Notes: a model not told the origin generated them from the sequence alone. A DNA stretch of 64,000 nucleotides from JAUWTJ01 sp965603015 (GCA_965603015.1 CBFDBJ010000004.1:32529-96528), one strand, 5' to 3'; shown: positions 33,796-42,402, counted from the stretch's first letter. Translations and numbers: made by a program.

Positions 33796-35190
33796 ATGCA
33801 ATTGGCAGATTTGAAGATGGCGCGGAAAAGCTTTGCAAGAGGGCTCGCGGCTGCAGCGGTTCTGGGACTTGTGCAAACGGTTTTGCCAGCCTCGATGCAG
33901 ATCAGCGCTCCGGCGCGGGCAGAAGAGCCGCTTCACATCGTCATTGACCAGGGCAAGGTTGAGCCGCTGCCGATCGCGCTGCCGGGGTTTATCGGAAAAT
34001 CACAGGCCGAGCGGGACACCGGGGCCAATATTGCGAAGGTCATTTCCGATGATCTGGAGCGTTCGGGCCTTTTTCGGGCTCTGGATCCACGAAGCTTCAT
34101 TGAAAGATCGACGGATTTCGAGACCCTGCCGCGCTTTAATGACTGGCGGATTATCAACACTGAGGCCCTGGTGACAGGCCAGGCGGTTATTCAGGACGAT
34201 GGCCGCCTCAGGGTCGAGTTTCGCCTCTGGGACGTGGTGCGGAACCAGCAACTGCGCGGGAAAAAATACTACACAACCCCGGAAAACTGGCGCCGCATAG
34301 CGCATCTGGTCTCCGACGAGATCTACAGCCGCCTGACCGGCGAGACCGGCTATTTTGATACCCGGGTGGTCTTTGTGCAGGAGAGCGGGCCCAAGATCGC
34401 CCGCCGCAAGCGCCTCGCCATTATGGACCAGGACGGGGCCAATGTGAGCTTTCTGACCGATGGCTTCGATATGGCGCTGACGCCGCGATTCTCGCCCACG
34501 GCGCAGGAAGTGACCTACCTGTCGTATTTTAACAACAAGCCGAGAGTTTATTTGCTCAACATCGAGTCCGGTCAGCAGGAAGTGGTCGGGGACTTCCCCG
34601 GGATGACATTCGCGCCAAGGTTCTCTCCGGACGGCGGCAAGATCATCATGAGCCTCGACACCCGGGGCAATTCGGACATCTATGTGATGGACCTGCGGAA
34701 CCGTCGTCAGACCCGTTTGACCGAACATCCGGCGATTGATACCGCGCCATCCTATGCACCCGACAGCCGTGCGATCAGTTTTGAATCGGATCGTTCCGGA
34801 CGCCAGCAGCTTTATGTCATGCGCAGTGATGGCACCGATATTCGGCGGATTTCATGGGGTGAAGGGCGCTATGCCACGCCGGTGTGGAGCCCTCGCGGCG
34901 ATCTCATCGCCTTCACGAAAATGCTGCGCGGACGGTTCTATATCGGGGTGATGCGCCCTGACGGCGACCCGAAAACAGAGCGGCTTTTGACCGAAAGTTT
35001 CCTTGATGAAGGTCCGACCTGGGCGCCCAACGGCCGGGTTTTGATGTTTTTCAGGCAGACGCCAAATCGTAGAGATGGATCGGGAGGCACGGTAAAGTTG
35101 TGGTCTGTGGACCTCACGGGCTATAATTTGAGGGAAGTTCCGACCCTGGGGGATGCATCAGACCCTGCATGGTCGCCCTTGATAAAATAG
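33796..35190 (+). CDS. tolB: Tol-Pal system protein TolB
   Basis: 464-residue periplasmic beta-propeller that links TolA and Pal. Signal peptide at about 7-40 (ARGLAAAAVLGLVQTVLPAS... ARA). N-terminal alpha/beta domain (VISDDLERSGLFRALDP), then repeats of the TolB propeller type: FSPTAQEVTYLSYFNNKP, FSPDGGKIIMSLDTRGNSDI, YAPDSRAISFESDRSGRQQL, WSPRGDLIAFTKM, WAPNGRVLMFFRQT. AAAGGG seven bases before the ATG at 33796. Confidence 0.95.
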   Translation: MQLADLKMARKSFARGLAAAAVLGLVQTVLPASMQISAPARAEEPLHIVIDQGKVEPLPIALPGFIGKSQAERDTGANIAKVISDDLERSGLFRALDPRSFIERSTDFETLPRFNDWRIINTEALVTGQAVIQDDGRLRVEFRLWDVVRNQQLRGKKYYTTPENWRRIAHLVSDEIYSRLTGETGYFDTRVVFVQESGPKIARRKRLAIMDQDGANVSFLTDGFDMALTPRFSPTAQEVTYLSYFNNKPRVYLLNIESGQQEVVGDFPGMTFAPRFSPDGGKIIMSLDTRGNSDIYVMDLRNRRQTRLTEHPAIDTAPSYAPDSRAISFESDRSGRQQLYVMRSDGTDIRRISWGEGRYATPVWSPRGDLIAFTKMLRGRFYIGVMRPDGDPKTERLLTESFLDEGPTWAPNGRVLMFFRQTPNRRDGSGGTVKLWSVDLTGYNLREVPTLGDASDPAWSPLIK

Positions 35191-35473
35191 CAAATCAAGG
35201 TTAACTTGCCTGCGATGCGGTGAAGCAGGGGGTGAAGCTGCCATATTGGAAGTTTCATTGAGGCCTTTTCGGGGGATTCCTGGCTGCCAGTCGCTGATCG
35301 CGAGAGTAATTTATTGGGGTGAATTAATCGAGGAAGGGATCGAGTTTCAGGGGGCTGATAGCGCTAATGCTATCCAATTCATTTGCAAATAATTCATGCA
35401 ATGGTGGTAACGGTCTCATTGGAAGTTTGGTTTTGACCAGAAATTTGGGGATTGTCCGGAAGGAGTCTTTTTG
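35191..35473. promoter_or_regulatory. Gap between tolB and pal with a hairpin
   Basis: 283 bases without a gene. GATAGC-gctaat-GCTATC (35358-35375) and TTGCA/TGCAA near 35390-35402 are inverted repeats, and GTTAACTTGCC near 35199 resembles a CtrA half-site. This suggests a separate pal promoter, but nothing definite can be assigned. Confidence 0.35.
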
Positions 35474-35974
35474 ATGAGAATGTTACGTTTAAGCAAAATC
35501 GCAGGTCTGGCCGTTGGAGCATTACTGCTCGCCGCATGTTCGGGATACAACGGTACGTCTTCTGTCGCGTCGGATTCGTATGCGGAGCCATCGGGTCCGG
35601 TTGCGGGCTCGCAGGAAGATCTTGAGGCCAATGTTGGTGATCGGATCTACTTTGCCTTTGATCGCTATGACCTCAACGACGCTGCACAGGCTACGCTGCG
35701 CCGTCAGGGTGCATGGATGAAAATGCATCCTTCTGTGACGGTTCTGGTCGCCGGTAACTGCGACGAGCGCGGTACACGCGAATATAACCTTGCTCTTGGT
35801 GCGCGCCGGGCAAACTCCGCCAAGGACTTCCTGACAAGTCTCGGCGTTGATCCAGCTCGTATTTCCACGATCTCCTACGGTAAGGAACGTCCGACCTGCA
35901 TGGGTTCCAATGAGGAATGCTGGGCGTTGAACCGGAATGATATTACTTCGGTAACCGGCGGTCCTGCTTCTTAA
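35474..35974 (+). CDS. pal: Peptidoglycan-associated lipoprotein Pal
   Basis: 166-residue outer-membrane lipoprotein. Lipobox LLAAC is at residues 16-20 after a signal peptide, so Cys20 would be lipidated. The OmpA-like peptidoglycan-binding domain has RIYFAFDRYDLNDAAQATL, VLVAGNCDERGTREYNLALG, RRANSAKDFLTSLGVDPARI and SYGKERPTCMGSNEECWALNR. AAGGAG nine bases before the ATG. The C-terminus differs slightly from the usual form, ending NRNDITSVTGGPAS. A terminator follows. Confidence 0.96.
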   Translation: MRMLRLSKIAGLAVGALLLAACSGYNGTSSVASDSYAEPSGPVAGSQEDLEANVGDRIYFAFDRYDLNDAAQATLRRQGAWMKMHPSVTVLVAGNCDERGTREYNLALGARRANSAKDFLTSLGVDPARISTISYGKERPTCMGSNEECWALNRNDITSVTGGPAS

Positions 35975-36001
35975 GACCCGGTCGATGTGATAGCGACTTT
36001 T

Positions 36002-36033
36002 GGGCGCCCTTGCTTCATTGCAGGGGCGCCTTT
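36002..36033 (+). terminator. Terminator after pal
   Basis: GGGCGCCCTTGC (36002-36013) pairs with GCAGGGGCGCC (36020-36030) with one wobble, followed by TTTCG. It separates pal from cpoB, so cpoB has read-through or its own promoter. Confidence 0.75.
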
Positions 36034-36194
36034 CGTCGTTTCTTTACCGCTTGTATGGTATTGAGATCATCCGAAATCGCCGCCGCCCTAATTTGGGCGA
36101 AGTTGCGAGATAGTGTGTTGGTGAAATCAACCGTGGCAGAGATGTGAGGTCTCATTTTTGTTGCACGGTTTCTTTGTTACGAGGATTAAGGCAA

Positions 36195-37097
36195 ATGACT
36201 GGTTTGCGATTGAACAAAAAAGCTCCCGTAGTAGCTGTGATCACGGCGTTGGCAGTGACACTCTTTTCAAGCTCGGCGAGTTTTTCGCAGGACAATCGGA
36301 AGCGGGATGATCAAATGGATGCGCTGAATGCGCGGATCGACTGGATGGAACAGTCCCTGATCGAGCTGCAAAGCACCGAGGGCAATTATGGCGGGGCGTC
36401 GCCGATGAACACGGCAGGTTCTTTTGATCAGCAGGAAGACCCTGCTATCACAAGGGTTCTGACACGGCTTGACGATCTGGAAAATCAGATCCGCTCTCTC
36501 ACCAATCAGCTGGAACAAACAACGTTCCGGATTGAACAGGCAAACCGCGATCTCCAGTCGCTTTCCAAGGATGCTGATTTCCGTCTGCGTACTCTTGAGC
36601 AGGGCGGCACGGCCGGGCAGCAAGGCATGCCGCCAGCTCATTCAGCCCCGATGCCGCAATCAACGCCCGAGGAACAGAGCCTGGGAACCATTCCGGTTGA
36701 TCCGGCTACGGGCAATTATCAGGAAGATTACGACGGGGCGCTGTCGCATCTGCGCCGTGGCGAGCATGAAAATGCTGAGCAGGCACTGCGTCTGTTCCTC
36801 GACAATCACAGCGATTCAGACCTCGCCGGCAATGCACAATACTGGCTCGGTGAAAGCTACTATGTCCGCGAAATGTGGCGACCGGCGGCTCAGAGTTTTC
36901 TGATCTGTGTACAGAAGTACAAGAACGGTCTCAAAGCGCCGGATTGTATGCTGAAGCTGGGCATGTCGCTTGGGGCTATGGGTGAAAAGAAAAAGGCGTG
37001 CAAGACCTTGAGTGAAATCACCCGGCGTTTCCCCGATGCCTCACAGACCATCCAGCAGCGCGCACGTTCAGAACGCCAGCGCAGTGGTTGCACCTGA
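36195..37097 (+). CDS. cpoB: Cell division coordinator CpoB (YbgF, tol-pal associated)
   Basis: 300-residue periplasmic protein. Signal peptide at about 10-33 (APVVAVITALAVTLFSSSAS). A coiled-coil region follows (NARIDWMEQSLIELQS; RVLTRLDDLENQIRSLTNQL), then a Gln/Pro-rich linker, then TPR repeats (YQEDYDGALSHLRRGEHENA, NAQYWLGESYYVREMWRPAA, APDCMLKLGMSLGAMGEKKK). CpoB links Tol-mediated constriction with peptidoglycan synthesis. GAGG and the homology start support the ATG at 36195. It ends the tol-pal gene series. Confidence 0.93.
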   Translation: MTGLRLNKKAPVVAVITALAVTLFSSSASFSQDNRKRDDQMDALNARIDWMEQSLIELQSTEGNYGGASPMNTAGSFDQQEDPAITRVLTRLDDLENQIRSLTNQLEQTTFRIEQANRDLQSLSKDADFRLRTLEQGGTAGQQGMPPAHSAPMPQSTPEEQSLGTIPVDPATGNYQEDYDGALSHLRRGEHENAEQALRLFLDNHSDSDLAGNAQYWLGESYYVREMWRPAAQSFLICVQKYKNGLKAPDCMLKLGMSLGAMGEKKKACKTLSEITRRFPDASQTIQQRARSERQRSGCT

Positions 37098-37127
37098 CCG
37101 GGATCGGCCTTCAATAACGAAATGTGA

Positions 37128-37159
37128 AATGCCGTGGGCTCTGCCTGCGGTATTTTTTT
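37128..37159 (+). terminator. Terminator after cpoB
   Basis: AAATGCCG (37128-37135) pairs with CGGTATTT (37148-37155) with one wobble and is followed by a run of seven T. It ends the tol-pal transcript before the XRE cassette. Confidence 0.75.
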
Positions 37160-37169
37160 GTTTCCAGGC

Positions 37170-37224
37170 TTGACTTGTAACCTCGATCACCCTATATGAT
37201 ACCTTAAGGTGTCGTTATGATACC
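37170..37224 (+). promoter_or_regulatory. Promoter with repeated GATACC operator for the membrane protein/XRE cassette
   Basis: A sigma-70-like promoter TTGACT (37170-37175), 17 bases, TATATG (37193-37198) overlaps an imperfect palindrome GATACC-TTAA-GGTGTC (37198-37213). A further GATACC half-site lies at 37219-37224, exactly 21 bases (two helical turns) after the first. This arrangement suits autoregulation by the XRE protein encoded two frames downstream. Seen in sequence; the regulator-operator link is inference. Confidence 0.6.
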
Positions 37225-37259
37225 TGTTAGTCATTATTTAGTGAGCAGGAGGGCATAGA

Positions 37260-37745
37260 ATGGCTGAATCCCCGGGCTTTTCGGCAGAGCAGTTTTCAGA
37301 CCGGTTTCTGACCCGTTCTGCATATGCAATGCTGCTGGTTGCGGTTGGGTACAGCGCAGAGGCGGCAGAGCCCTATGTTTCAGAGCCGGTCGTTCAAGTG
37401 CTCGACTATGTGAGCATGGCTACCAGTGCCGCAATTTTCATTTTACTGCTCCCGCTTTTCGCTACCTATCTGAAGCATTGCCGCGGCAAGGGGAGTGACT
37501 TTGAAGGCTTTGTCTCGGAGATCTTCAAGAAGGCCTGTATCCGGGCCTTTGAAGTAACATTCATTTTTCTGTTGATCCTGGATGTTCTGTCGCGATCGGT
37601 TCTGGAGCATATACCCGCCAAAACATTCTTGCAGGTGGCAGTTGCCGTCTGCGTCGCGTCTATGGGGTTGACCTTCTGGGTTCTTAATCGCCAGGCCAGA
37701 GGCGACGGGATTGACGAGGATGATTTTGATGAGGGTCTTGATTGA
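37260..37745 (+). CDS. Four-helix membrane protein of unknown function in the XRE cassette
   Basis: 161-residue membrane protein, no family recognised. Hydrophobic segments lie at about 22-38, 50-70, 97-112 and 125-140 (SMATSAAIFILLLPLFATYL; VTFIFLLILDVLSRS; VAVAVCVASMGLTFWVL). The C-terminus is very acidic (DGIDEDDFDEGLD). AGGAGG upstream gives a strong start. Its stop overlaps the next ATG by one base (TGATG), so it is coupled to the XRE gene. A membrane protein of similar topology beside a small XRE gene recurs in bacteria, where the pair may sense an envelope state (inference). Confidence 0.8.
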   Translation: MAESPGFSAEQFSDRFLTRSAYAMLLVAVGYSAEAAEPYVSEPVVQVLDYVSMATSAAIFILLLPLFATYLKHCRGKGSDFEGFVSEIFKKACIRAFEVTFIFLLILDVLSRSVLEHIPAKTFLQVAVAVCVASMGLTFWVLNRQARGDGIDEDDFDEGLD

Positions 37746-37960
37746 TGTCTTCAGAACTCGACAATCGCATCCGGGTTTTTCGGGCCGAACATCGAATGAG
37801 CCAGGGCGATCTGGCGGAGAAGATTGGTGTGTCGAGAAAAACCATAAGCACGATTGAGGTCGGGCGCTTTGTCCCGTCTACCATCATTGCACTGAAGATT
37901 GCGCAATATTTCGACGTTCCGGTCGAAGAGATTTTCTCATTAGTCACAAACAAGGATTGA
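37745..37960 (+). CDS. Small XRE/Cro-family transcriptional regulator
   Basis: 71-residue single-domain DNA-binding protein. The helix-turn-helix is MSQGDLAEKIGVSRKTISTI, followed by EVGRFVPSTIIALKIAQYFD and VPVEEIFSL, the YozG/Cro-like short form. It overlaps the upstream gene stop by one base and is followed 10 bases later by a 58-codon gene. It is the likely repressor acting on the GATACC sites at 37198-37224. Confidence 0.9.
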   Translation: MSSELDNRIRVFRAEHRMSQGDLAEKIGVSRKTISTIEVGRFVPSTIIALKIAQYFDVPVEEIFSLVTNKD

Positions 37961-37970
37961 AGGAGTAATT

Positions 37971-38147
37971 ATGTTGAAAAGTCTGAGAAATTCATGCGGT
38001 GGCCATGTCGGAAACGCCATTGTCTGGGCCGCAGTTATGTTGGCAAGCGCGATAGTGGTCAGGGGCACCGAGGCATCGGGCGATCTTCTGATTATTCTGA
38101 TAGCCGGGTGGTTTGCCTCGTCCACTCTCATTGCCGGGAAGAAGTGA
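37971..38147 (+). CDS. 58-residue membrane peptide, third gene of the XRE cassette
   Basis: 58 codons from the ATG at 37971, with AGGAG six bases upstream, to TGA at 38147. The peptide begins MLKSLRNSCGGHVGNAIVWA, has two hydrophobic helices (AIVWAAVMLASAIVV and DLLIILIAGWFASSTLI), and ends GKK. It is below usual gene-calling length but its ribosome site, spacing and composition make it a good gene. It ends four bases before the convergent aminotransferase gene. No family recognised. Confidence 0.75.
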   Translation: MLKSLRNSCGGHVGNAIVWAAVMLASAIVVRGTEASGDLLIILIAGWFASSTLIAGKK

Positions 38148-38151
38148 TGGC

Positions 38152-39285
38152 TCAATCAAGCGCCGCAAGCAGGCGATCAATGTCTGCGTCGGTATTGTAA
38201 AGATGCGGCGTGACGCGAAGGGATGTGCCTCTGAGGGAGACATAGATCTTTCGCGTCGCAAGGCGCTCGACAAGGCCGTCAGGCACCTCGCCGGGGAAGC
38301 GCAATCCCAGGTAATGTCCGGCGCGCAAGTTATCCGGCGCGGCTTTCAGGCCCAGCGGTGCGGCCCGCTCGACAATGTCCCTGTTCTTTGCTGTCAGGGT
38401 TTCGTGGATGTCTTCGATGCCCCACTCGAGCAGTTGTGTGAGCGCGGCTTCGGCCATGGGCATGAGGTGAAAGCTTGAACGTTCGCCCATATCAAAGCGC
38501 CGGGCGCCCGGCTGATACCCGTCCTTGTAGTCGACCAGGCCTGCAAAGTCCTCGCTGTCCTCGCGTGCCAGCCAGTTTTGTTCCAGCGGTTTGCCGCTGT
38601 CGCGCCATTTGTCGGCGACATACATGTATCCGAGTGTGTAGGGGCCCATGGCCCATTTGTAACCGGCGAAGACGGCAAAGTCAGGCTGGATCTCGGCCAT
38701 GGATATTGGCAGAGCTCCGGCGGATTGCGTGAGGTCAAGCACCAGCGCTGCGCCAACCTCGCGGGCGCGTTTGCCGATAGCGACAAGATCGATGAGCGCT
38801 CCGTCTGTCCAATGACAGTGGGGCAGGGCGACGATCGCAGTGTTCGAATCAATTGAGCCCAGAATGGTGGCGGTCCAGTCGCCATCCTGGCGTTTGGGGA
38901 GCAATCTGAATTCGGCACCGGTCTCTTTGGCACGTTCTTTCCAGATGTAAATGTTTGACGGGAACTGGTCCTCAAGCGCGATGATGTTCTGGCCGCGTTC
39001 CAGCGGCAGGTTCAAGGCAGCGGTTGCGAGGGCATAGCTGACTGCGGGGACGAGCGCCATATTTTCCACGGAGGCGTCAATAATTCGCCCTGCCAGAGCT
39101 CTTGTGCTTTCGGACTTTGTGAAAAAATCTTCCGGGCCAACGGTCCAGGGGTGCACCTTGGCCTGATTGGCGGCGTTGCCAGCCTCGGCGACATGTTTCA
39201 TCAGCGGCGACATATAGGCGCAATTTAAATAGGTGATGTCCTCGGGGATATCGAACAGGTGGCGCTGGCAGGGAATGAGGGGCAT
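38152..39285 (-). CDS. Class V aminotransferase-fold PLP enzyme
   Basis: 377-residue PLP-dependent enzyme related to selenocysteine lyase/isopenicillin epimerase-type proteins. Landmarks: ITYLNCAYMSPLM at the N-terminus, VSYALATAALNLPLERGQNI, the PLP-phosphate/ring region PHCHWTDGALIDL and LVLDLTQSAGALPI (conserved Asp), and the Schiff-base lysine in FAGYKWAMGPYTLGYMY. Full length. Substrate not determined. It is divergent from serC and convergent with the XRE cassette. Confidence 0.85.
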   Translation of the reverse strand: MPLIPCQRHLFDIPEDITYLNCAYMSPLMKHVAEAGNAANQAKVHPWTVGPEDFFTKSESTRALAGRIIDASVENMALVPAVSYALATAALNLPLERGQNIIALEDQFPSNIYIWKERAKETGAEFRLLPKRQDGDWTATILGSIDSNTAIVALPHCHWTDGALIDLVAIGKRAREVGAALVLDLTQSAGALPISMAEIQPDFAVFAGYKWAMGPYTLGYMYVADKWRDSGKPLEQNWLAREDSEDFAGLVDYKDGYQPGARRFDMGERSSFHLMPMAEAALTQLLEWGIEDIHETLTAKNRDIVERAAPLGLKAAPDNLRAGHYLGLRFPGEVPDGLVERLATRKIYVSLRGTSLRVTPHLYNTDADIDRLLAALD

Positions 39286-39446
39286 GGGTGGTCCAAAGTT
39301 TTTTCTGAAGAGAATCTGTCAGGAGATTCAAGACATTGAGCCCCGAGAGCAAGGGAAAGTTACTTCGCAGGTGCAACATTGGTGTTGACGGCACCAGATG
39401 CCACGCCTATATCGACGGTGGGCCACGCTCCCCCAACGGAGTGCAA

Positions 39447-39464
39447 CTATTCTGTGAGGAATAG
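39447..39464 (+). promoter_or_regulatory. Leader hairpin overlapping the serC ribosome site
   Basis: CTATTC (39447-39452) pairs with GAATAG (39459-39464) across TGTGAG, and the ribosome site GAGGA (39456-39460) falls across loop and stem. The 183-base leader has other pairing segments. A structured leader called the serC motif is known in alphaproteobacteria; I could not confirm a match. Confidence 0.35.
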
Positions 39465-39468
39465 CCAT

Positions 39469-40638
39469 ATGACTGGTAATACAAAGCCTGAGGCGCGCCC
39501 TCAGCGACCTTACTTCTCTTCAGGACCCTGTGCCAAGCGGCCAGGATGGGATCTGAAAAATCTGGCAGACGCAGCGCTCGGGCGCTCGCATAGAGCCAAA
39601 ATCGGTAAATCCAAACTCAAAGAAGCTATCGATCTGACACGCGAAATTCTCGGTGTGCCGGATGGCTACCGCATTGGCATTGTGCCGGCGTCGGACACCG
39701 GCGCTGTCGAGATGGCGCTGTGGTCGCTGCTCGGCGAGCGCGGCGTCGATCTGCTGGCCTGGGAAAGTTTCGGCTCTGGCTGGATCACCGACGTGGTGAA
39801 GCAGCTCAAGCTTGAAGACGTCCGCAAGATTGAAGCGGGCTACGGCGAAATTCCTGATCTGAGTTCGGTTGATACGGACCGCGATGTGGTTTTCACCTGG
39901 AATGGTACGACGTCCGGTGTTCGGGTCCCAAATGCTGACTGGATTGCGAGTGACCGCAAGGGGCTGACGATTTGCGACGCAACTTCTGCGGCCTTTGCCC
40001 AGGATCTGGAGTTTGAAAAGCTCGATGTGGTGACCTTCTCGTGGCAGAAGGTGATGGGCGGGGAAGCGGCGCACGGCATGCTGATCCTTTCTCCACGCGC
40101 GGTGGAGCGGCTGGAGAGTTATACGCCGCCGTGGCCACTGCCAAAGATCTTCCGCATGACCAAGGGCGGCAAGCTCATCGAAGGTATCTTTGAAGGCGCG
40201 ACCATCAACACGCCGTCGATGCTGGCGGTTGAGGACTATCTCGACACGCTGAAGTGGGCCAAAAGCCTTGGTGGCGGCAAGGCCATGCGCGAGCGTGCCG
40301 ATGCCAATGCGGCTGTGTTGACCCGCTGGGTGGAACGGACCGAGTGGATCGATTTTCTGGCCAATGACCCGGCGCTGCGCTCCAACACCTCTGTGTGTTT
40401 GAAAATTTCCGACAAAGCGGTGGCCGCTTTGCCTGATGACGAACAGGCAAAGTTCGCCAAGTCGATTGCCGCGCTTCTGGAAGAAGAGGATGTGGCTCTC
40501 GATATTGGCGCCTACCGCGATGCGCCTTCGGGGTTCCGGATCTGGACAGGCTCGACGATTGAGACTTCTGACGTCGAAGCCTTGACGCCATGGCTGGACT
40601 GGGGTTTTGAAACGGTCCGTCAGCGGAATGAAGTGTAG
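39469..40638 (+). CDS. serC: Phosphoserine aminotransferase
   Basis: 389-residue PLP enzyme of serine synthesis (also pyridoxine synthesis) that transaminates 3-phosphohydroxypyruvate. The form is the alphaproteobacterial one: RPYFSSGPCAKRPGWDLKNL, GRSHRAKIGKSKLKEAID, IGIVPASDTGAVEMALWSLL, TWNGTTSGVRVPN, the PLP lysine Lys194 in VVTFSWQKVMGGEAAHG, and INTPSMLAVEDYLD. GAGGA nine bases before the ATG at 39469. serA follows after a palindromic repeat. Confidence 0.95.
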   Translation: MTGNTKPEARPQRPYFSSGPCAKRPGWDLKNLADAALGRSHRAKIGKSKLKEAIDLTREILGVPDGYRIGIVPASDTGAVEMALWSLLGERGVDLLAWESFGSGWITDVVKQLKLEDVRKIEAGYGEIPDLSSVDTDRDVVFTWNGTTSGVRVPNADWIASDRKGLTICDATSAAFAQDLEFEKLDVVTFSWQKVMGGEAAHGMLILSPRAVERLESYTPPWPLPKIFRMTKGGKLIEGIFEGATINTPSMLAVEDYLDTLKWAKSLGGGKAMRERADANAAVLTRWVERTEWIDFLANDPALRSNTSVCLKISDKAVAALPDDEQAKFAKSIAALLEEEDVALDIGAYRDAPSGFRIWTGSTIETSDVEALTPWLDWGFETVRQRNEV

Positions 40639-40653
40639 GGATCTCTCTGCTTT

Positions 40654-40784
40654 TGTCATCCCGGGCCCAATACCCTTGGGACCCGGGATCTCGGGGCAGG
40701 ATCTCGCGAATAATTGAAGTTCAAATTAATTGCACGATAGTGCCCTGAGATCCCGGATCGCGCTTCGCTTGTCCGGGACGACAA
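40654..40784 (+). repeat. REPIN-like palindromic repeat, copy D (serC/serA gap)
   Basis: TGTCATCCCGGGC, CCAATACCCTTGG and GACCCGGGATCT form the left hairpin; GTGCCCTGAGA and TCCCGGATC, CGCTTCGCTT, GTCCGGGA form the right, followed by CGACAAAG. The longest copy (131 bases). Its right end runs into the serA ribosome site AAAGGA, 13 bases before the ATG. Confidence 0.9.
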
Positions 40785-40797
40785 AGGAAAAAAGAAA

Positions 40798-42384
40798 ATG
40801 CCCAAAGTTCTTATTTCAGACAAGTTAAGCCCTCGCGCTGCGGAGATCTTCAAGGCGCGCGGTGTTGATGTTGACGTCAAGGTTGGCCTCACGCCGGAAG
40901 AGCTGATCGAGATCATCGGTGAATACGACGGCCTTGCCGTGCGCTCTGCAACCAAGGCCACGGCCGAGATTATCGAGGCGGCGACCAATCTCAAGGTGAT
41001 TGGCCGCGCCGGTATTGGCGTTGACAATATCAACATTCCTGCCGCCACGAAGAAGGGCATCGTTGTCATGAATACGCCGTTTGGCAATTCGATTACGACC
41101 GCCGAACACGCCATTGCCATGATGTTTGCTGTTGCCCGGCAGATCCCCAAGGCGAATGAGACGACTCATGCAGGAAAATGGCTGAAGTCTGACTATATGG
41201 GCGTTGAGCTGACCGGAAAGACCCTCGGTCTCATCGGTTGCGGCAACATTGGTTCGATCGTTGCCGCACGCGCGATCGGGCTAAAAATGCGCGTGTTGGC
41301 GTTTGATCCCTTCCTGACGCCGGAACGGGCGCAGGAGCTGGGTGTAACAAAAGTCGACCTGCCGGAACTCTTTGCCAAGGCAGATTTTATTACCCTGCAC
41401 ACGCCGCTCACTGACCAGACCCGTAACATCATCGATGCAGATGCCCTGGGCCAAATGAAAGACGGCGTGCGCATTATCAATTGCGCGCGCGGCGGTCTGA
41501 TTGTCGAATCCGCTCTGAAGCTTGCACTTGAAAGCGGCAAGGTTGCCGGCGCGGCGCTTGATGTCTTTGAGGAAGAGCCGGCCCGCGAAAACGCTCTCTT
41601 CGGGATGGCCAATGTCGTGGCGACGCCGCATCTTGGAGCCTCGACCTCCGAAGCGCAGGAAAATGTTGCTCTTCAGGTGGCAGAACAAATGGCCGACTAT
41701 CTGGTCGATGGCGCGGTCTCCAATGCGCTCAATGTTCCGTCGGTGACTGCAGAAGAAGCGCCAATCCTGAAGCCCTACATCCAGCTTGGCGAGCTGCTTG
41801 GCAGCTTTGCCGGGCAATTGACCGAAACCGGCATTGATGAAGTTCGTATTGAATATGAAGGTCATGTGGCGGGATTGAATACCAAGCCGCTCACGGCTGC
41901 GATTATCGTCGGCGTTCTCAGACCGCTTCTTGCCGAGATCAATATGGTCAGCGGCCCACAGGTGGCCAAGGATCGCGGGATCACGATCAGCGAGACCACA
42001 CGGGATCAGCAGGGGGTTTTTGAAAGCTATATTCGCCTTACTCTTGTGACCGAGCGGCAGGAGCGCTCTGTTGCCGGGACAATTTTTTCCGATGGCAAAC
42101 CGCGGCTCATTCAGGTCAAGGGAATCAATATGGACGCCGAATTCGGTCCGCATATGTTGTATGTGACCAATGAGGACAAACCCGGCTTTATCGGTAATCT
42201 CGGCTCTGCGCTGGGCGCCGCCGGGGTCAATATCGCCAGCTTTAATCTTGGCCGGAAGGCGGAGGGCGAGGATGCGATTGCCCTGCTGGAAGTGGATGGC
42301 CCGGTGACTGACGCTGTGTTGAAAGAGGTTACGAGCCTGCCTCTGGTCACGCAGGCAAAAGCCTTGTCATTCGACGCGGTTTAG
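40798..42384 (+). CDS. serA: D-3-phosphoglycerate dehydrogenase
   Basis: 528-residue enzyme, first step of serine synthesis. Catalytic region includes GRAGIGVDNINIPAATKKG, the NAD-binding GLIGCGNIGSIVAARA, and NCARGGLIVESAL; the His of TPHLGASTSEAQEN is the catalytic base. An intervening ASB domain and a C-terminal ACT domain (MLYVTNEDKPGFIGNLGSAL) give allosteric control by serine in this long form. It is 159 bases after serC. Confidence 0.97.
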   Translation: MPKVLISDKLSPRAAEIFKARGVDVDVKVGLTPEELIEIIGEYDGLAVRSATKATAEIIEAATNLKVIGRAGIGVDNINIPAATKKGIVVMNTPFGNSITTAEHAIAMMFAVARQIPKANETTHAGKWLKSDYMGVELTGKTLGLIGCGNIGSIVAARAIGLKMRVLAFDPFLTPERAQELGVTKVDLPELFAKADFITLHTPLTDQTRNIIDADALGQMKDGVRIINCARGGLIVESALKLALESGKVAGAALDVFEEEPARENALFGMANVVATPHLGASTSEAQENVALQVAEQMADYLVDGAVSNALNVPSVTAEEAPILKPYIQLGELLGSFAGQLTETGIDEVRIEYEGHVAGLNTKPLTAAIIVGVLRPLLAEINMVSGPQVAKDRGITISETTRDQQGVFESYIRLTLVTERQERSVAGTIFSDGKPRLIQVKGINMDAEFGPHMLYVTNEDKPGFIGNLGSALGAAGVNIASFNLGRKAEGEDAIALLEVDGPVTDAVLKEVTSLPLVTQAKALSFDAV

Positions 42385-42402
42385 TCTAGGAAAAACTGCA
42401 AG

